From: Nannobrachium achirus
Lineage: Eukaryota > Chordata > Actinopteri > Myctophiformes > Myctophidae
Direction of reading: 5' to 3'
Assembly (NCBI GenBank): GCA_963921795.1
Contig: OY997653.1
Location: 61,462,701-61,526,700, forward strand
Length of the DNA stretch: 64,000 bases
Positions 31,390-43,672 of the stretch are shown piece after piece (position 1 is the stretch's first letter; every line of letters starts with the position of its first letter). The position numbers and the translations under genes were made by a program. The notes beneath the pieces are model-generated. The model was not told the origin of the DNA. It searched no databases and saw only the letters and a program-made list of their open reading frames with translations.

Positions 31390-32160
31390 CATATGGATGC
31401 CTCTTAATGACCAGTGTGTGTAACATTTTAGGAGAGTTACATCTCGCCCGGTGCCAAGGTTCATCATTACCAACAGGTTCAGACTCGGTCACACACAGCT
31501 CATTCGCAGCACTCTTGCTCATAGACATAACACACCTCTGAAAAGTCATCCATCCATCGTTAGCGACGGGAATCGAGTGATTCACTGGTTTGGAATCAAA
31601 GGTGGCCGGTGTGAGACAGCTTTGTCATCGAGGGCTGACAGGCTGTCAACTTATTCAGCGGTTGAAGTCAAAGCCTTTTTTCTTTTTGTTGGACTTGATA
31701 TACAGTACAGTACATGTACATGTCTTGCTTGCAGATGGATGAATTGCTTCTGTTGTGATTATTATTAGTCTAGTCAGGTCGTAGCCTGGAACCAGACCAA
31801 TCCGCCTGGGCAAAGAAACCTGCCCTTGGCAAATATGGGTCTGGCCCGCTCTATTGTGAATCCATTTCCTCTCCCCAAAGATTTGGGGGACCAATCAGGG
31901 CCCAGCATTGGTCTGGTCTAACCAATCGTGAACAGAGCGATTTTTTTTACTCGGAAATTAAAATTCTGCTTGCGAGTCCAGACTAATATCCGATACGCAG
32001 TGAGGAATTAGTATAAGCAACGCCAGGCTAGTCGGGTCGTATATTGCTCTGGAGAAGGTGACATGACACTTCCAAAATACCATCAGTTTAGAAAGGACTG
32101 TCACTCAGGTAGAACTGGAATCACTCTCCTCCTCTTACTCTCTTCCAATGGCACAGGAGG
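31390..32160. other. intergenic, no gene recognised
   Basis: Unique-looking sequence with a weak inverted repeat around 31785-32040 (AGTCAGGTCGTAGCCTGGA / CCAGGCTAGTCGGGTCGTA), typical of a small foldback element. No coding signal. Confidence 0.5.
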
Positions 32161-32174
32161 ATTCATGGATGTGC

Positions 32175-32176
<2 letters not shown>

Positions 32177-32254
<78 letters not shown>

Positions 32255-32262
32255 GCGTGTGC

Positions 32263-32291
<29 letters not shown>
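32177..32291 (+). repeat. TG/GC microsatellite
   Basis: (TG)n about 72 bp, then GTGCG repeats. Confidence 0.97.
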
Positions 32292-32294
<3 letters not shown>

Positions 32295-32349
32295 ATGCCA
32301 TGCATACATGCACACACCTGCCAGTGTGAAATACTGTATCTGAGAAGAA

Positions 32350-32605
32350 TATTGTCGTTGTCGGGTGGAAACCTTGTATGTCCAAAACCGTTTGTTTTGT
32401 ACTTATCATTTTAAAAACTATAAGTGAAAAAGCTGATCTACGAGCACACAACGCCTCACACCGAGGCGTTGTGTGCTTGTAGATCTGCTGTTTTCACTAC
32501 TTTTGTGCGACGGCCTTGTCTGATGAAGCAGGGCTTTGCTTTGCGAAAAAACGTACACATTTGAAACTTGGCGATACGAGGTTTCTGCCCGACAGTGACG
32601 ATATA
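32350..32605 (+). mobile_element. MITE family E copy, both ends present
   Basis: From TATTGTCGTTGTCGGGTGG to CCCGACAGTGACGATATA, terminal inverted repeats of about 25-30 bp. The hairpin is at 32426-32502. A TA duplication at the ends is possible but cannot be told from the terminus itself. Confidence 0.75.
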
Positions 32606-32914
32606 CTTGTGTGCATATGCACTTTACTGTATACCTGTGGGATTTTCCCCAGTCACTGACAGTGGGTACATGTGCTTTTGTGCCTTCAGCTGGTGGTGCC
32701 AGGTTTATTTAAGCAATGAACTAACTCTTTCTTTCCTTATTCATGACAATGAATACCCTGCCAGGTTCTGCATGGTGCAAAAATGTATGTTGCGGTTGTG
32801 TAATCCATCTGGTATTTTCTGGTGTCTATTTGGTATTTTTCTAGTCTAGTTGTCATTGTAGTTTTGAGGATCGCAGGTGTCCTAAATGAAAGGCTGTGTC
32901 TTAGGAATAAAAAA

Positions 32915-33615
32915 CTCTGATTGCGACCGTAGGTCGCATTTACTATCAAAAGCTCCAGGGCCTGTCTGTCAGTCCGTCAGTCAGTCACACTTTTGCCCTG
33001 CTCATATCTCCACAACCGTTGCCCCGATCCATGCCAAAATTTCCACACAAACTCCTTGCCTGCCAAACTACAACCTCCAAGGATCCCCGGAGTTCCAGGG
33101 GGACCCCCAGGTCCCTGGGGGACCCCCAGGTGTAAAAACATTACCACATACACGTCACACTTTCCCCCTACTCATATCTCGGCCACCGTTGCCCCGATCC
33201 ATGCCAAAATTTCCACACAAACTCCTTGCCTGCCAAACTACAACCTCCAAGGACCCCCGGAGTTCCAGGGACCCCCAGGTCCCTGGGGGACCCCCAGGTG
33301 TAAAAAAAATACCAAATGTGCAAAAATGACCAAATGACCACCCCCACGGGGCTGCTCACGGGGAATTCCCGGGGACCACCCACTCCTGGTACTCCAGAAC
33401 GGATGCAACAGTGGTGGCGCCCCCAGTGGAGGACCCCCTCCACTGCAGCTCACATAAAATGCCCTAACTCGGCCTAGGAGCGTCCGGGAGAGCCGGGGCC
33501 AGTACCTATTCGTCCGCCAAGGCAACGCGGAGACCCCACCCCTCATTTCTCACATGGCCCTCTTCTAGCGAGACCTACGGTCGCTTATCTCCCGATTAGG
33601 GAGTCTTACTGGTTA
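32915..33615 (+). repeat. repeat family K with internal tandem duplication
   Basis: It begins TTGCGACCGTAGGTCGCA (palindrome) and ends around GCGAGACCTACGGTCGCTTA then TCTCCCGATTAGGGAGTCTT. Inside is a tandem duplication of about 170 bp with GTTGCCCCGATCCATGCCAA at 33019 and 33189. Related pieces are at 5.6-5.9, 47.1-47.5 and 51.9-52.2 kb. Confidence 0.65.
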
Positions 33616-34260
33616 TATATACTGATTATATTCTAACCATACCGCAGTCAGAGGAATGATGTGTTTGTGCTTTGCTGGAGTGTCCCACGTTCCCAACATA
33701 GGGTGAGACTTTGGGCTCTATTTTGGTCCATGCCTTGGCTTACCCCTTATCCATGAAACTACTTTGCCTACTTTTTACTATTTTGAAAAAAGTTTTAAAA
33801 TACTTCAAACCATACTCACAAGCTCACAACGTGTCATTGTAGTTCGGCTAGTTAAACTGTTTTAAAACATTTTTGAAAATAGTAAAAAAAGGCAAAGAAG
33901 TTTAGGGATAAGGGGTAAGGCATGGATGAAAATATATCGTCACTGTCTGGCCAAAACCTCTTAACTCCATTTTTGAGGTTTTTGATTTTTTTTTGTCATA
34001 AATCAGGGCTATTGAACACCCTTTATGTCTGTGTGTTGGTTAAAATAATATTGAACCAATGGAAAGTAGTAAAAAGCCCTTCGGTCAAAACCTCCTAACT
34101 CCACTTGAGCTCATTCTCACGAAAATTAACAGGATGTTTCGGCCCGACAGCAGAGATATCTGTCTGCCTCAGGCACAAACCCCTTTTGACTGATTATGTA
34201 CACGTATCTGCATTTCTGTCAATACAAACATCAATCAATCAAAAAAGAAGCACACATAAG
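33616..34260. repeat. degenerate inverted repeat region
   Basis: 33735-33930 contains opposing ATGCCTTGGCTTACCCCTTA and TAAGGGGTAAGGCATGG arms around a corrupted hairpin module (33810-33860). The rest shows no gene. Confidence 0.6.
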
Positions 34261-34661
34261 TAGGGCCGTCACAATTATTACATAATCGTCTAATCGTGAT
34301 TATTTGACATTATCGCAATTATTTTGTCATAATCATCATAATCGTGAATGTTGAAAAATGTCCGAAATAGTGGAAATAGCAGATCTACAAGCTCACACCG
34401 CGTCGCATCGCGACGCGTTGTGAGCTTGTAGATCGGCTATTTCCACTATCAAAGTAATTTCTTAAGTAGTAAGTTGTCAAATATGTCAGTAATTCCTTAG
34501 GATATTTAGGTTATGTGTCATATCTACCATGTACAACTTCAAAGCCTAAAAGCCAAACAGAAATCTAATTATCAACGACAAAAACACAATTAAATCGTTA
34601 ATCGCCAATTATTTGAGTGACAATTAATCGTCATGTAAAATGTCATATCGTGACAGCCCTA
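34261..34661 (+). mobile_element. MITE family I, perfect TSD CACATAAG
   Basis: 401 bp, TAGGGCCGTCACAATTATTA to CGTGACAGCCCTA. The flanks are CACATAAG at 34253-34260 and 34662-34669. Perfect hairpin module at 34372-34450 with CGTCGCATCGCGACG centre. A 50-bp minisatellite starts at the right flank. Confidence 0.88.
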
Positions 34662-34667
34662 CACATA

Positions 34668-35270
34668 AGCCTAAGCCCTTTACCATTGTTATTAACCAGC
34701 AGACATCATAACATCACAGCCTAAGCCCTTTACCATTGTTATTAACCAGCAGACATCATAACATCACAGCCTAAGCCCTTTACCATTGTTATTAACCAGC
34801 AGACATCATAACATCACAGCCTAAGCCCTTTACCATTGTTATTAACCAGCAGACATCATAACATCACAGCCTAAGCCCTTTACCATTGTTGTTAACCAGC
34901 AGACATCATAACATCACAGCCTAAGCCCTTTACCATTGTTGTTAACCAGCAGACATCATAACATCACAGCCTAAGCCCTTTACCATTGTTATTAACCAGC
35001 AGACATCATAACATCACAGCCTAAGCCCTTTACCATTGTTGTTAACCAGCAGACATCATAACATCACAGCCTAAGCCCTTTACCATTGTTATTAACCAGC
35101 AGACATCATAACATCACAGCCTAAGCCCTTTACCATTGTTATTAACCAGCAGACATCATAACATCACAGCCTAAGCCCTTTACCATTGTTATTAACCAGC
35201 AGACATCATAACATCACAGCCTAAGCCCTTTACCATTGTTATTAACCAGCAGACATCATAACATCACAAA
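34668..35270 (+). repeat. 50-bp minisatellite, 12 copies
   Basis: The unit contains CCTAAGCCCTTTACCATTGT and ATTAACCAGCAGACATCATA. Copies are almost identical; the only common variant is GTTATT/GTTGTT. It starts within the right target duplication of the family I MITE. Confidence 0.95.
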
Positions 35271-35599
35271 CAACACAAAATAGTTTACCAGGCCCTCCCC
35301 GGGGTCTGGCCGAACGCCAGAGGCTAAAGTATGGCCGCACCGCACCCATCTCACTTATCAGCTATTACTAAAATGATGTTTAGAATTGGACAGAGTGCTA
35401 AGAATGGATCTTTGATAAGAATGGATCTTTGAACGGGAATGTCTTGCTCTTTTAATGCACAACTTGCTGCTGCCACATCATATACACTTGGTGCACTCTT
35501 CAACTTTTTCAAATGAGAAAACAAATAATCACATTCTTTTTACTCAGTCAGCTGTAGGCTAAATCAGACACAGGAATTACTGTGTACATACTGTAGTAT

Positions 35600-36110
35600 G
35601 TAAAGGGGTATATACTTTAGTTGAGTCTACCGGGTAGACTGTTGTGAGCTTGTAGATCAAACATTTTGTACTTTACTTTTGGCACTTTCTGAAGCCAATA
35701 CTTTCATACTTTTACTCAAGTACATTTTGAATTCTGGACTTTTACTTGTAACAGAGTATTTCTACATTGCAGTATTGATACTTTTACTTAAAGGAGTAGT
35801 TCACCCCCAAAATGACTTTTTTTCCCTATTGATTACTCATGCCATGGAGACTAGAGTTCAATAATATTTTTAGTTTTTTGTCGCATTCCTAAGACAAAAA
35901 TGTGATAACAATAAATTTACGCCCATCCGGAATCAATGGGGGTAAATTTACTCGAATCAAATTTTTGTCTTAGGAATGTGACAAAAAACAAAAAATATTA
36001 TTGAACACTACTCTCCATGGCATGAGTAATCAATAGAAAAAAAGTCATTTTGGGGGTGAACTACTCCTTTAAGTATAAAATGTGAGTACTTTTTACAACA
36101 CTGTATGCCA
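35600..36110 (+). mobile_element. MITE family G fragment carrying a TTAA foldback element
   Basis: The A/T-rich family G sequence (ACTTTTACTCAAGTACATTT) flanks the 277-bp element at 35792-36068. It ends GTACTTTTTACAACACTG. Confidence 0.65.
35792..36068. mobile_element. TTAA-flanked foldback MITE
   Basis: 277 bp, AGGAGTAGTTCACCCCCAAA to its reverse complement GTGAACTACTCCT, with TTAA at both sides (35788-35791 and 36069-36072). The arms are near-perfect over more than 120 bp each. A TTAA target is typical of piggyBac- or Kolobok-type elements. Confidence 0.88.
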
Positions 36111-36271
36111 TATTGAAAGATCATTTCCCGGAGGTCTCTGGACCCACGGTTGACCAGCTGTGTGTCTCTTTCAGTTCAGCCCCCGCCCTGCGTTCCTCTC
36201 GTCCCACTAATTCCTAATAAACTACTCGTTGGAGTGTTCACCCGTGACATTGCTGTGCCCGTGCCAAGGCC

Positions 36272-36835
36272 CAGGGGTGTCCACACCAAATTCTGGGCCC
36301 TGCATGGGTACAAGGATTCGTTTCAATAATCTTTTGCTATTTAACTATGGAAAATAGCAGATATACAAGCTCGCAGCGTGGCATTCGGTGCCGCGCTGTG
36401 AGCTGCTATTTTTTAATCGTGAAAATGTCTCTTTTCAATTGTTTCAAATCCTTCTAAGGTTTTTTGAAAAAAACATGTTTCTTTGTCAGTGGTGCTCAAA
36501 CCTTTTCATGTGAAGGATCCCCAAAATGATATGTGTTTGGCCACGGATCCCCCATCTCAAAATATTTAGTTCCAGGGACCGCCCCCAGAAGCAAAATTTG
36601 AGTTACAAACGTTGACTTAAAAAAATACATATATTCAAAGATTTGCACACATTTTCAGGACTTTTTCAAAAATAGCAGATCTATACAAGCTTGCAGCGCG
36701 GCACTCGCTGCCGCGCTGTGAGCTTGTATATCTGCTATTTTTCAATAGCTAAAGTATATAAAATAATTAAGGGCCCTCCACCTTGGGCCCTAGTAACTCA
36801 GTCCCACTTTCCTCCCCCCCCTTGCGACGCCCCTG
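36272..36835 (+). mobile_element. hAT-like MITE, family A, TSD 7/8
   Basis: 564 bp, CAGGGGTGTCCACACC to TTGCGACGCCCCTG. The flanks are CCAAGGCC (36264-36271) and CCAGGGCC (36836-36843). Hairpins at 36346-36417 and 36668-36745. Confidence 0.87.
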
Positions 36836-36843
36836 CCAGGGCC

Positions 36844-37466
36844 ATTGGCTGGAGACATTTTGTTGCCACAGGCTGAGCCACTCTGTGTGATTTCTAAATA
36901 TCTACGTAACAGTGTCCAAGAATGTGCTTCTTGATCCGCTTCCATATTCTGCCTATTAGGAGGCTTTTTTGTCTCTGCGTTGCCAGCTTTCTTTTCATGG
37001 CTCTGCTATGGACAATGTCATTTGCATTCCAGGGCCTCGGTGCGGACGGGGAGGGGAGACGTTTTGGTTGTTCTGAATCATCTGATATAATTGCTGCTGA
37101 GAGCGTAACTGCCCGATTCTATTTAATTCTAACGAGGGCCTCTGGTGAAGTGTTTTCTCCAAATTAAGGGGAATCGGTTGAACAGCCTCGCATGAGCATT
37201 ATAGCAATATAACAGCTGTATTAAAATAAAATAATATAATATAAAACCCGACAGTTTAGTCGCTCATAAATCTGTTCTGAATCCTAGCTGTCCCTGGTAG
37301 CAGATCAGTTATGTTGTTACTGTTGGTCCCTAGTGAGTAAGATGTATTTTGTTTTCACTGGTAGGGTACTACTATAGAGAAAAATGTTCAGATGCTAGCC
37401 TGCAGTTATGAAGCTAAAAGCTTTTTCGGCAATAAAGCACACAAAAAAGAGAGATAGGTATGATAA
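36844..37466. other. intergenic, no gene recognised
   Basis: No splice-bounded ORF or familiar repeat. The sequence is A/T-rich and non-tandem. Confidence 0.45.
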
Positions 37467-37933
37467 ATCGTCTCTGCCAAGGGTCTTCAGATGCCAGGGG
37501 TCCTCAGAGTTACTACAGGGGGTCCTCCAAATCTTTGTATGATAGAAACCTTTTTATCCTATTTTATGTTAACCACTTGAATCCTAGCGTCCATATTCGG
37601 AGAACTTTAGCCAAAAATAGCAGATCTACAGTACAAGCTCACTCTCTGCGAGGCGTTGTGAGCTTGTAGATCAGCTATTTTCAGCAAAGAGGTTTGGTGT
37701 AGAGGGGAAAAGAACATACTAAGTACAGAGTGAAATATCAAGTTACGTATTGACGGTTCAATACGTGGTTAAATGCGCATCTGAAAACACAAATTGACAT
37801 GAATGCAAAATACAATGATGGTTGTGCTGTCAAACAATGAAACTATATGGAATATATGAACAGGTTGTGGGGGTCCCTGCTTCATCTCTCTCTCAACTAA
37901 GGGGTCCTTGGCCTGAAAACATTGAAGACCCCT
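37467..37933 (-). mobile_element. MITE family C copy (inverted)
   Basis: CCAGGGGTCCTCAGAGTTAC at the left, CATTGAAGACCCCTGG at the right. Full hairpin at 37610-37685. Family C landmarks are reversed (TGATGGTTGTGCTGTCAAAC). Confidence 0.75.
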
Positions 37934-38169
37934 GGACTATGCAACAACAAAATATGTGACCTTATATGTCCTTTGGGCTTTCTGGTGCGGTATAAAAACC
38001 ATTAGTTCTAAAGAGTGTTCTGTAATCGTTGTTTTACACATGTGAAGGCACTCAGTGCTTACTGTATCTCGTCATTTAATTTTTCCTCTCTGCAGAATGT
38101 GCTGAGACATGTGCTTGATAGACAGGGAAACCCAATATAGAAGCGCTGGTGCGTAATCACGCATGCCCA

Positions 38170-38238
38170 GCTGGCGGTGTGATGATGATGTACTTCCTGT
38201 GTGATGATGATGTACTTCCTGTGTGATGATGATGTACT
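38170..38238 (+). repeat. 22-bp tandem repeat, three copies
   Basis: Unit GTGTGATGATGATGTACTTC plus CT. Confidence 0.9.
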
Positions 38239-38371
38239 TCCTCCCAGGCTCTGCAGGACGCGATGCCTTTTTAATAGTGTGTTTCCTGCCTGTTTTACTC
38301 TCAGATAGCCTGACACGTGACACACACACACATTTTAGTTCTTTATTGGAATCCACAAATTACAATACATT

Positions 38372-39345
38372 TTACAAGGAAACAAATGTAAGAGTGGGGT
38401 GGCTCAGAGTAGATGACAGAGTACAGCAACTTGCAATGGGCCTGGTGTACAAGATGCACTACACCACTATGATACCCAAGTACCTGTCAAAATACTTTAT
38501 AAACATTAAAGGGGAAGACCACCCATTTTCAATATTGAAATATGTCATTAATATACCTTAAAGGAGTTGTGTGGAAATAGAAAAAAAGTTCCCCCTCTTC
38601 TGTGTTGCCTAGAACTGGAGGATTGATTTTGGGGTTTGTATTGTAAAGTACAATGTGTGATGTCATCAAGTTGTAATTTACAATACAAACCCCAAAATCA
38701 ATCCTCCAGTTCTAGGCAACACAGAAGAGGGGGAACTTTGTTCCTATTTCCACACAACTCCTCTAAGGTATATTAATGACATAGTTCAATATTGAAAATG
38801 GGTGGTCTTCCCCTTTAAGGATGTCCATAATTACAACACCAGAGGCAGCGCCACAGATCACTTTCAACCCAGAGTCAAAACCAACAAAGGCTCAAACTTG
38901 TTTTTCTGCTATACCACCAAAATGTGGAAAGCCTTACCGAAGGCCATAAAGGAGTGTGGATCACTATAGCATCCTTTAAAATTGCCCTGAAAAACCACTT
39001 ACAGGCAGCAGCCATTCGCAACTGTAAAAAAAAAATAACCTAGCCCAACCCTACCCTCCCCTGCCCCTTCTTTGTATATACTTACTGTTTGTTTAGACTT
39101 ACTGTTTTCTTTTTTTTTTTTGGTTCTTTCATTTTATTTTATTTACATATCTACTGCATAGTGCTGTGTTCTATTCGTCTGTCATTCAATGTTATATGAA
39201 ATACTTAAATGGTTTCCTGTGGAAATAAGCTTAGTCTTTTTATGGATCTCCTTTTAGTAGACCTTGTACCAGTGAACTGTACCGTCATGAAACTGTACCT
39301 TTTCCTATGCAAACTTCTAATAAAGTCTTCAATCAATCAATCAAT
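38372..39345 (+). pseudogene. 3' end of a non-LTR retrotransposon (RT C-terminus), split and frameshifted
   Basis: Before the foldback insertion it reads VGWLRVDDRVQQLAMGLVYK and MHYTTMIPKYLSKYF. After it, DVHNYNTRGSATDHFQPRVK then WKALPKAIKECGSL and a stop. These match the conserved C-terminal region after the reverse transcriptase of L2/Rex/CR1-like LINEs (YxTR, WNxLP-type motifs). A frameshift precedes SFKIALKNHL. It ends with AATAAA and TCAATCAATCAATCAA, a short-repeat tail. Clade assignment is tentative. It is dead: 5'-truncated, frameshifted and interrupted. Confidence 0.75.
38520..38814. mobile_element. TTAA-flanked foldback MITE inside a LINE
   Basis: 295 bp, AGGGGAAGACCACCCATTTT to AAAATGGGTGGTCTTCCCCT, flanked by TTAA (38516-38519 and 38815-38818). 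The arms match almost without error, and the loop is around TACAATGTGTGATGTCATCA. Confidence 0.88.
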
Positions 39346-39478
39346 CAAACGGGTTGATAGTTCATGGACATCTAAGGATAAACATGACACCTTCTTCTCC
39401 ACAGACAAGCTGCCTAGAACTGCTGAAACAGAGCAATATTTAGACAGCTGTTTGGCCTTTGTCATGCCAGATATTGTT

Positions 39479-39678
39479 TTTGTTTTTTTTAAGATTTGTT
39501 TTTGGGCTTTTTTTTATGCCTTTATTTAATAGGATAGTAGACTGACAGGAAATGGGGAGAGAGATGGGGAATGACATGTGGCAAAGGTCGTCTGGATCGG
39601 GAATCGAACCGGCGACGCCAGCAGGCATCATAGCCTAGTATGTGGTATGCGCCTTGACCACCAGGCCAGCCGGCGCCC
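39479..39678 (-). mobile_element. tRNA-derived SINE with 16-bp TSD
   Basis: Same family as 13501-13712. B box GGTTCGATTCC-type (plus strand GGAATCGAACCGG) and a tail with AAAAAAAAGCCCAAAAAC. The flanks CATGCCAGATATTGTT (39463-39478) and CATGCCAGCTATTGTT (39679-39694) differ at one base. Confidence 0.85.
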
Positions 39679-40086
39679 CATGCCAGCTATTGTTAGGTCG
39701 TGGTCAGTTTATGTACACGGCCCAGGCTTCCAAATTATGAGTATTGAGAATCTGCATCTGTACCCAAAGTCTGTTATGATTCCTAAGTAATGGTTGGTAC
39801 TTAGAACGATTGTCTTGGAAGGCCTGGTTCATGTACAGATGGAAAACACATCCCACCTCCAGAATCAGAACCTCCCTGTGACTGGTGTCAACAAAAACAA
39901 CATCTGGTGTATTTGGGATGCCAGAGCAAAGACATCACAAGCACAACCAAACCAATCCGGTAACACTCCAGAGTGTTTATACATTGCCGCACTGGATGGC
40001 ATACATTTTCTAACTGCATCGGACACTACAGTATGTCGACAATGCGGTCGTGGCGGGCAATGTATACGTTGTTATATGCACTGCAG

Positions 40087-40087
<1 letters not shown>

Positions 40088-40171
<84 letters not shown>
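40088..40171 (+). repeat. CA microsatellite
   Basis: About 42 CA repeats. Confidence 0.98.
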
Positions 40172-40175
<4 letters not shown>

Positions 40176-40227
40176 TGCACGAAACGCACACAGAAGCACA
40201 AAGTCAGTAATTTGTAAAACTCTTTGT

Positions 40228-40563
40228 CTAGAACATTTGGAGCACAGAGACTAATGCTAGCATTTTACCCTCCATGCGGATCTTAGCAACAGCTATCCTC
40301 CCATCGCTATCAGACCAATCGCCCAAAAAATCCGACCTAAGTCTACGTCCAGCCAATATGGCTACTCCCTTGGTTTTGGAAGATGCAGCTGAAAAGGCTA
40401 AAACACGGTAATGTTTATTAGCCAATCGGTTGGAGTGCTGTTTTAAAAGATGAGACTCCTGTATAAAAGCAAAATCAATTGATTTAGATCGAAAAACCCT
40501 CAAAATGCTGGTTCGCTTATGCCGTATATTCGCTCCCCTTACATTACCCTTATATTTTGTCAT
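40228..40563 (-). pseudogene. L1-like LINE ORF2 fragment, endonuclease N-terminus
   Basis: The minus strand reads VRGANIRHKRTSILRVFRSK, then IDFAFIQESHL and SKTKGVAILAGRRL. The (F/L)QE(S/T)HL and KGVAIL motifs, in this spacing, belong to the apurinic endonuclease domain at the start of L1-type ORF2. The reading frame ends soon after and sequence beyond is unrelated (a CA array starts 60 bp away). So it is a fragment of about 110 codons out of more than 1200. Confidence 0.7.
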
Positions 40564-40925
40564 AATTGTGGTTCAAACCGTACACACAGCAAGCACAGTG
40601 GAGCATTTTAGAACTTCCTAGTTGGTCCCACACGACAAACCTTCCCACAAAGTCACAAAGACACACAAACATCTCTCACGTCCAATATTTCCCCATTCAC
40701 TTGTACATATTGCATCTGCAGAGCATTTCAAACAGTGGACCTCCTCACGTTATGGCTCTGCACACATTCCTCCAGCAAACAAACACACACTGTGGCGACC
40801 TGGGGAAGAGCGGTAATATACAACCGTCAAGTGGCCTTATTTGGAGATATAGAAAGGTCACCTGCCCATGTTCACATTCCTGACATTGCTCCGCACCATA
40901 GATAAATATCCCAGGAGACTTGTTC
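40564..40925. other. possible upstream part of the LINE fragment
   Basis: It lies upstream of the endonuclease start on the minus strand, where an L1-like element would have its inter-ORF region. No ORF1 motif could be recognised. Confidence 0.3.
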
Positions 40926-40933
40926 CATGTGCC

Positions 40934-41418
40934 CAGGGGTGTTGTTGCACCAAATTCTGGGCCCTGGGTACAAGGATTCACTGCGGCCCCCCCCCCCATG
41001 AATGTTCTTCATAGGGGGAGGGGGTTTAACCCATTTAGACTGGGAACGCATTATTACCTGTTATTTTGTGTTTTAACTATTGAAAAATAGCAGATCTACA
41101 AGCTTGCAGCGCGGCACTCAAGTCGTGAACATTTGTGCAAGTCTTTGAATATTCCAAAGGTTTTTTGAAAAACCTATATATTTCCCATCTCAAAATATTT
41201 AGTTCCAGGGACCTCCCCAGAAGCAAAATCTGAGTTACAAATGTTCGCTTAAAAAAGATATATATTCAAAGATTTGCATGCATTTTCACGACTTAAAAAA
41301 AAATAGCAGATCTACAAGCTTGCAGCGCGGCACTCAGTGACGCTGCATGAGCTTGGGCCCCTCCACCTTGGGCCCTAGTAACTAAATCCCACTTTTCCCC
41401 CCCCTTGTGACGTTCCTA
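40934..41418 (+). mobile_element. hAT-like MITE, family A, perfect TSD CATGTGCC
   Basis: 485 bp, CAGGGGTGTTGTTGCACC to TTGTGACGTTCCTA. The flanks are CATGTGCC at 40926-40933 and 41419-41426. Hairpins are broken by deletions (41080-41130, 41298-41356). Confidence 0.85.
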
Positions 41419-41873
41419 CATGTGCCTTCCGCTGTTTATCTGCCATGGTCTCACTCAACACAACACAACACAGAGGCATGAGGCACGCGGCAACACCACT
41501 CCCTGTCCTGTGTCGTCTGCGAGGGGCTGAACTCCTCAAGGATGTTTTCCTCCTGCAGCCGTTTCTGATTGAATCTGTGTAAAGGCCGAGTCACGATCTG
41601 GCTAGCTGCCTTGTTTTTGTTTAGTTTTTTTCTTCTTTTTTTGTTTGTTTCGTATGAGCGCTTTGTTATAATTATGACCACTCCAAACTCTGACTTCACA
41701 TTTTTTGGGAACACCCTAAATGTCACCTCTGCGTTGGCCCCTGCAGCTCATTCCTGTGAAACATTCATTCCTGTGAAACATTTTGCATCGTGAGTTATGA
41801 GGTTACAGCAAGTGGGAGAGAGAGGGGTGACATGGAGGGAGGCAGAGAGAGAGAGAGAGGTAGCAGGGACGTG

Positions 41874-42425
41874 CTGGGCCCCTGATTCAGCCCGGGAAAA
41901 AGAGTTGGAGAGGCCCTCATTGCGCGCTATAGAGAGAGATCTCTCTCTATAGCGCTGCTGCTACTCAAAGAGTTGTGACAAAGTGACAAGCCAGTGGGCC
42001 AATTACATGAGTTATGTTTTGTCGTTGTCGGGTGGAAACCTTGTATGTCCAAAACCGATGTTTTGTATTTATCATTTTAAAAATGATTCAAACTAGTGAA
42101 AACAGTCGATCTACAAGCACACAACGCTTCGCACTGTGAGGCGTTGTGTGCTTGTAGATCTGCTGTTTTCACTACTTTTGTGCGACGGCCTTGTATGTTG
42201 AAGCAGGGCTTTGCTTTTCAAAAACATTTACAAATTTGAAACTTGGAGATACGAGGTTTCTGCCCGACAGTGACCATTTACTTTGTTGGCCGCCCAGCCC
42301 CCAAAATGGAACAAAGGCTGACATTTTATTTTTTATTTGTTTCCTAATGGCCGGCCTGGACCGGCCGGGAATGAACCGGCCGTTCGGGAGTTGTCCCGCC
42401 TTTCCCAATGGGCAGCACGTCCCTG
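41874..42425 (+). mobile_element. hAT-like element containing family E core
   Basis: CAGGGACGTGCTGGGCC to GGGCAGCACGTCCCTG, an inverted sister of 16791-17338. It includes the palindromic CTATAGAGAGAGATCTCTCT, the family E segment (about 42021-42285) and hairpin 42092-42175. The flanks are GA-rich, so the TSD is ambiguous. Confidence 0.8.
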
Positions 42426-42865
42426 AGAGAGAGAGAGAGTGTGTGAGTGAGAGAGTGAGTGCATTCAAGGGGGAGGATTGGTCCAGACCTGCACAGCTTT
42501 GAACCGCTCAGCCAAATAATCCAGGAACGCACAATTAGATGAGTGTCTCAAATACCCGGCATTCGCTTGCAACGAGAATGGGGCGTGGAACGGCCGGGGC
42601 GTGGTGGCACAGTCACAAGCGAAATACAAGAAATACCCTCTCACTGTGGGCACATGTTTGCACACCACCACCTCCAGGTGTTGTGTTAATTCCACACCCC
42701 TGGCACGGCATTATCTCTCATCTAAAAAAATAAAAATATCCCAGCGTTGTTGACATCAGGTGTAATGGTTTTACTGTAGGACAGGCTGCCACACCTCGTT
42801 GGCTCTGTAGTCTAATCTCTCCGTCGGACGGATGCCCCGCCCACACAGTCTGCAGTGGATTTGGC

Positions 42866-43398
42866 CAGGGACGTGCAGAGAATGTTAGAGAGGCAGGGGC
42901 TGACATTTCTAAAAGGGCCTTTTGATGAACATATTGAAAATAGCAGACCTCCAAGCCCACAACGCGGCTATTTTCGATGCTTGACTTCTACACAGAGAGA
43001 GCAATTCTTTCAACATAAGATACCGAATTCAAGTTCAGAAGAGTTTTAGACGAGGCGATTCTCTTGAATGCTGCTGCCTTCAGGTATGGCATGGAAAGAG
43101 GGGCATTTGCGTTTCTTTCACCATAGTAAAAAATCACACCCAATGTGAAGTGAGCGGTGGTCATAAAGTCTTCAGACTAGGATTTGAGTCTAGGATGTAC
43201 AGGCTATGCTACACACACACACATTTTACTATGGCAAAACGCTGAGGAAAAAGGCTACAGACACACGCACAGCCACTCTATGGAGCGGTTTACCACCGCT
43301 CAAAAACACATTCATGGTCTTGAGAGGGCACTTTTTACAGATGAATAAAAGGGCAGGGGCTCAAGACCCCTTTTGATGTCTATGTGTGCACATGCCTG
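42866..43398 (+). mobile_element. hAT-like MITE, family F, TSD 7/8
   Basis: CAGGGACGTGCAGAGAATG to GCACATGCCTG. The flanks are GATTTGGC and AATTTGGC. The hairpin is shortened (42935-42985). A segment around 43125-43315, ending GCGGTTTTACCACCGCTC-like, is an extra insertion not in other copies. Confidence 0.8.
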
Positions 43399-43672
43399 AA
43401 TTTGGCCCGAGGTGCTGGTTTTCTGCCTGGCTGGTTGAGGTAGTATTCGCGGCCCTCGAGGCTGGGAGCTTTGCACGCTGCATGGTACCGGGGATGAGTT
43501 CTTAGACCAGATGCCCTAAATGCCTGCTTTCAGCGGGAATTAAGTGCATGAGTGAACTGTCTGTCTCTCTGAGCACCTGCTCTTACAGGAGCCATTGTGA
43601 GGATGTCAGCCATTCTCAGTCTCTTTCATTTCAAGGACCCCCAGTTTGATAATGCATTAGATCAGGGGTCTT

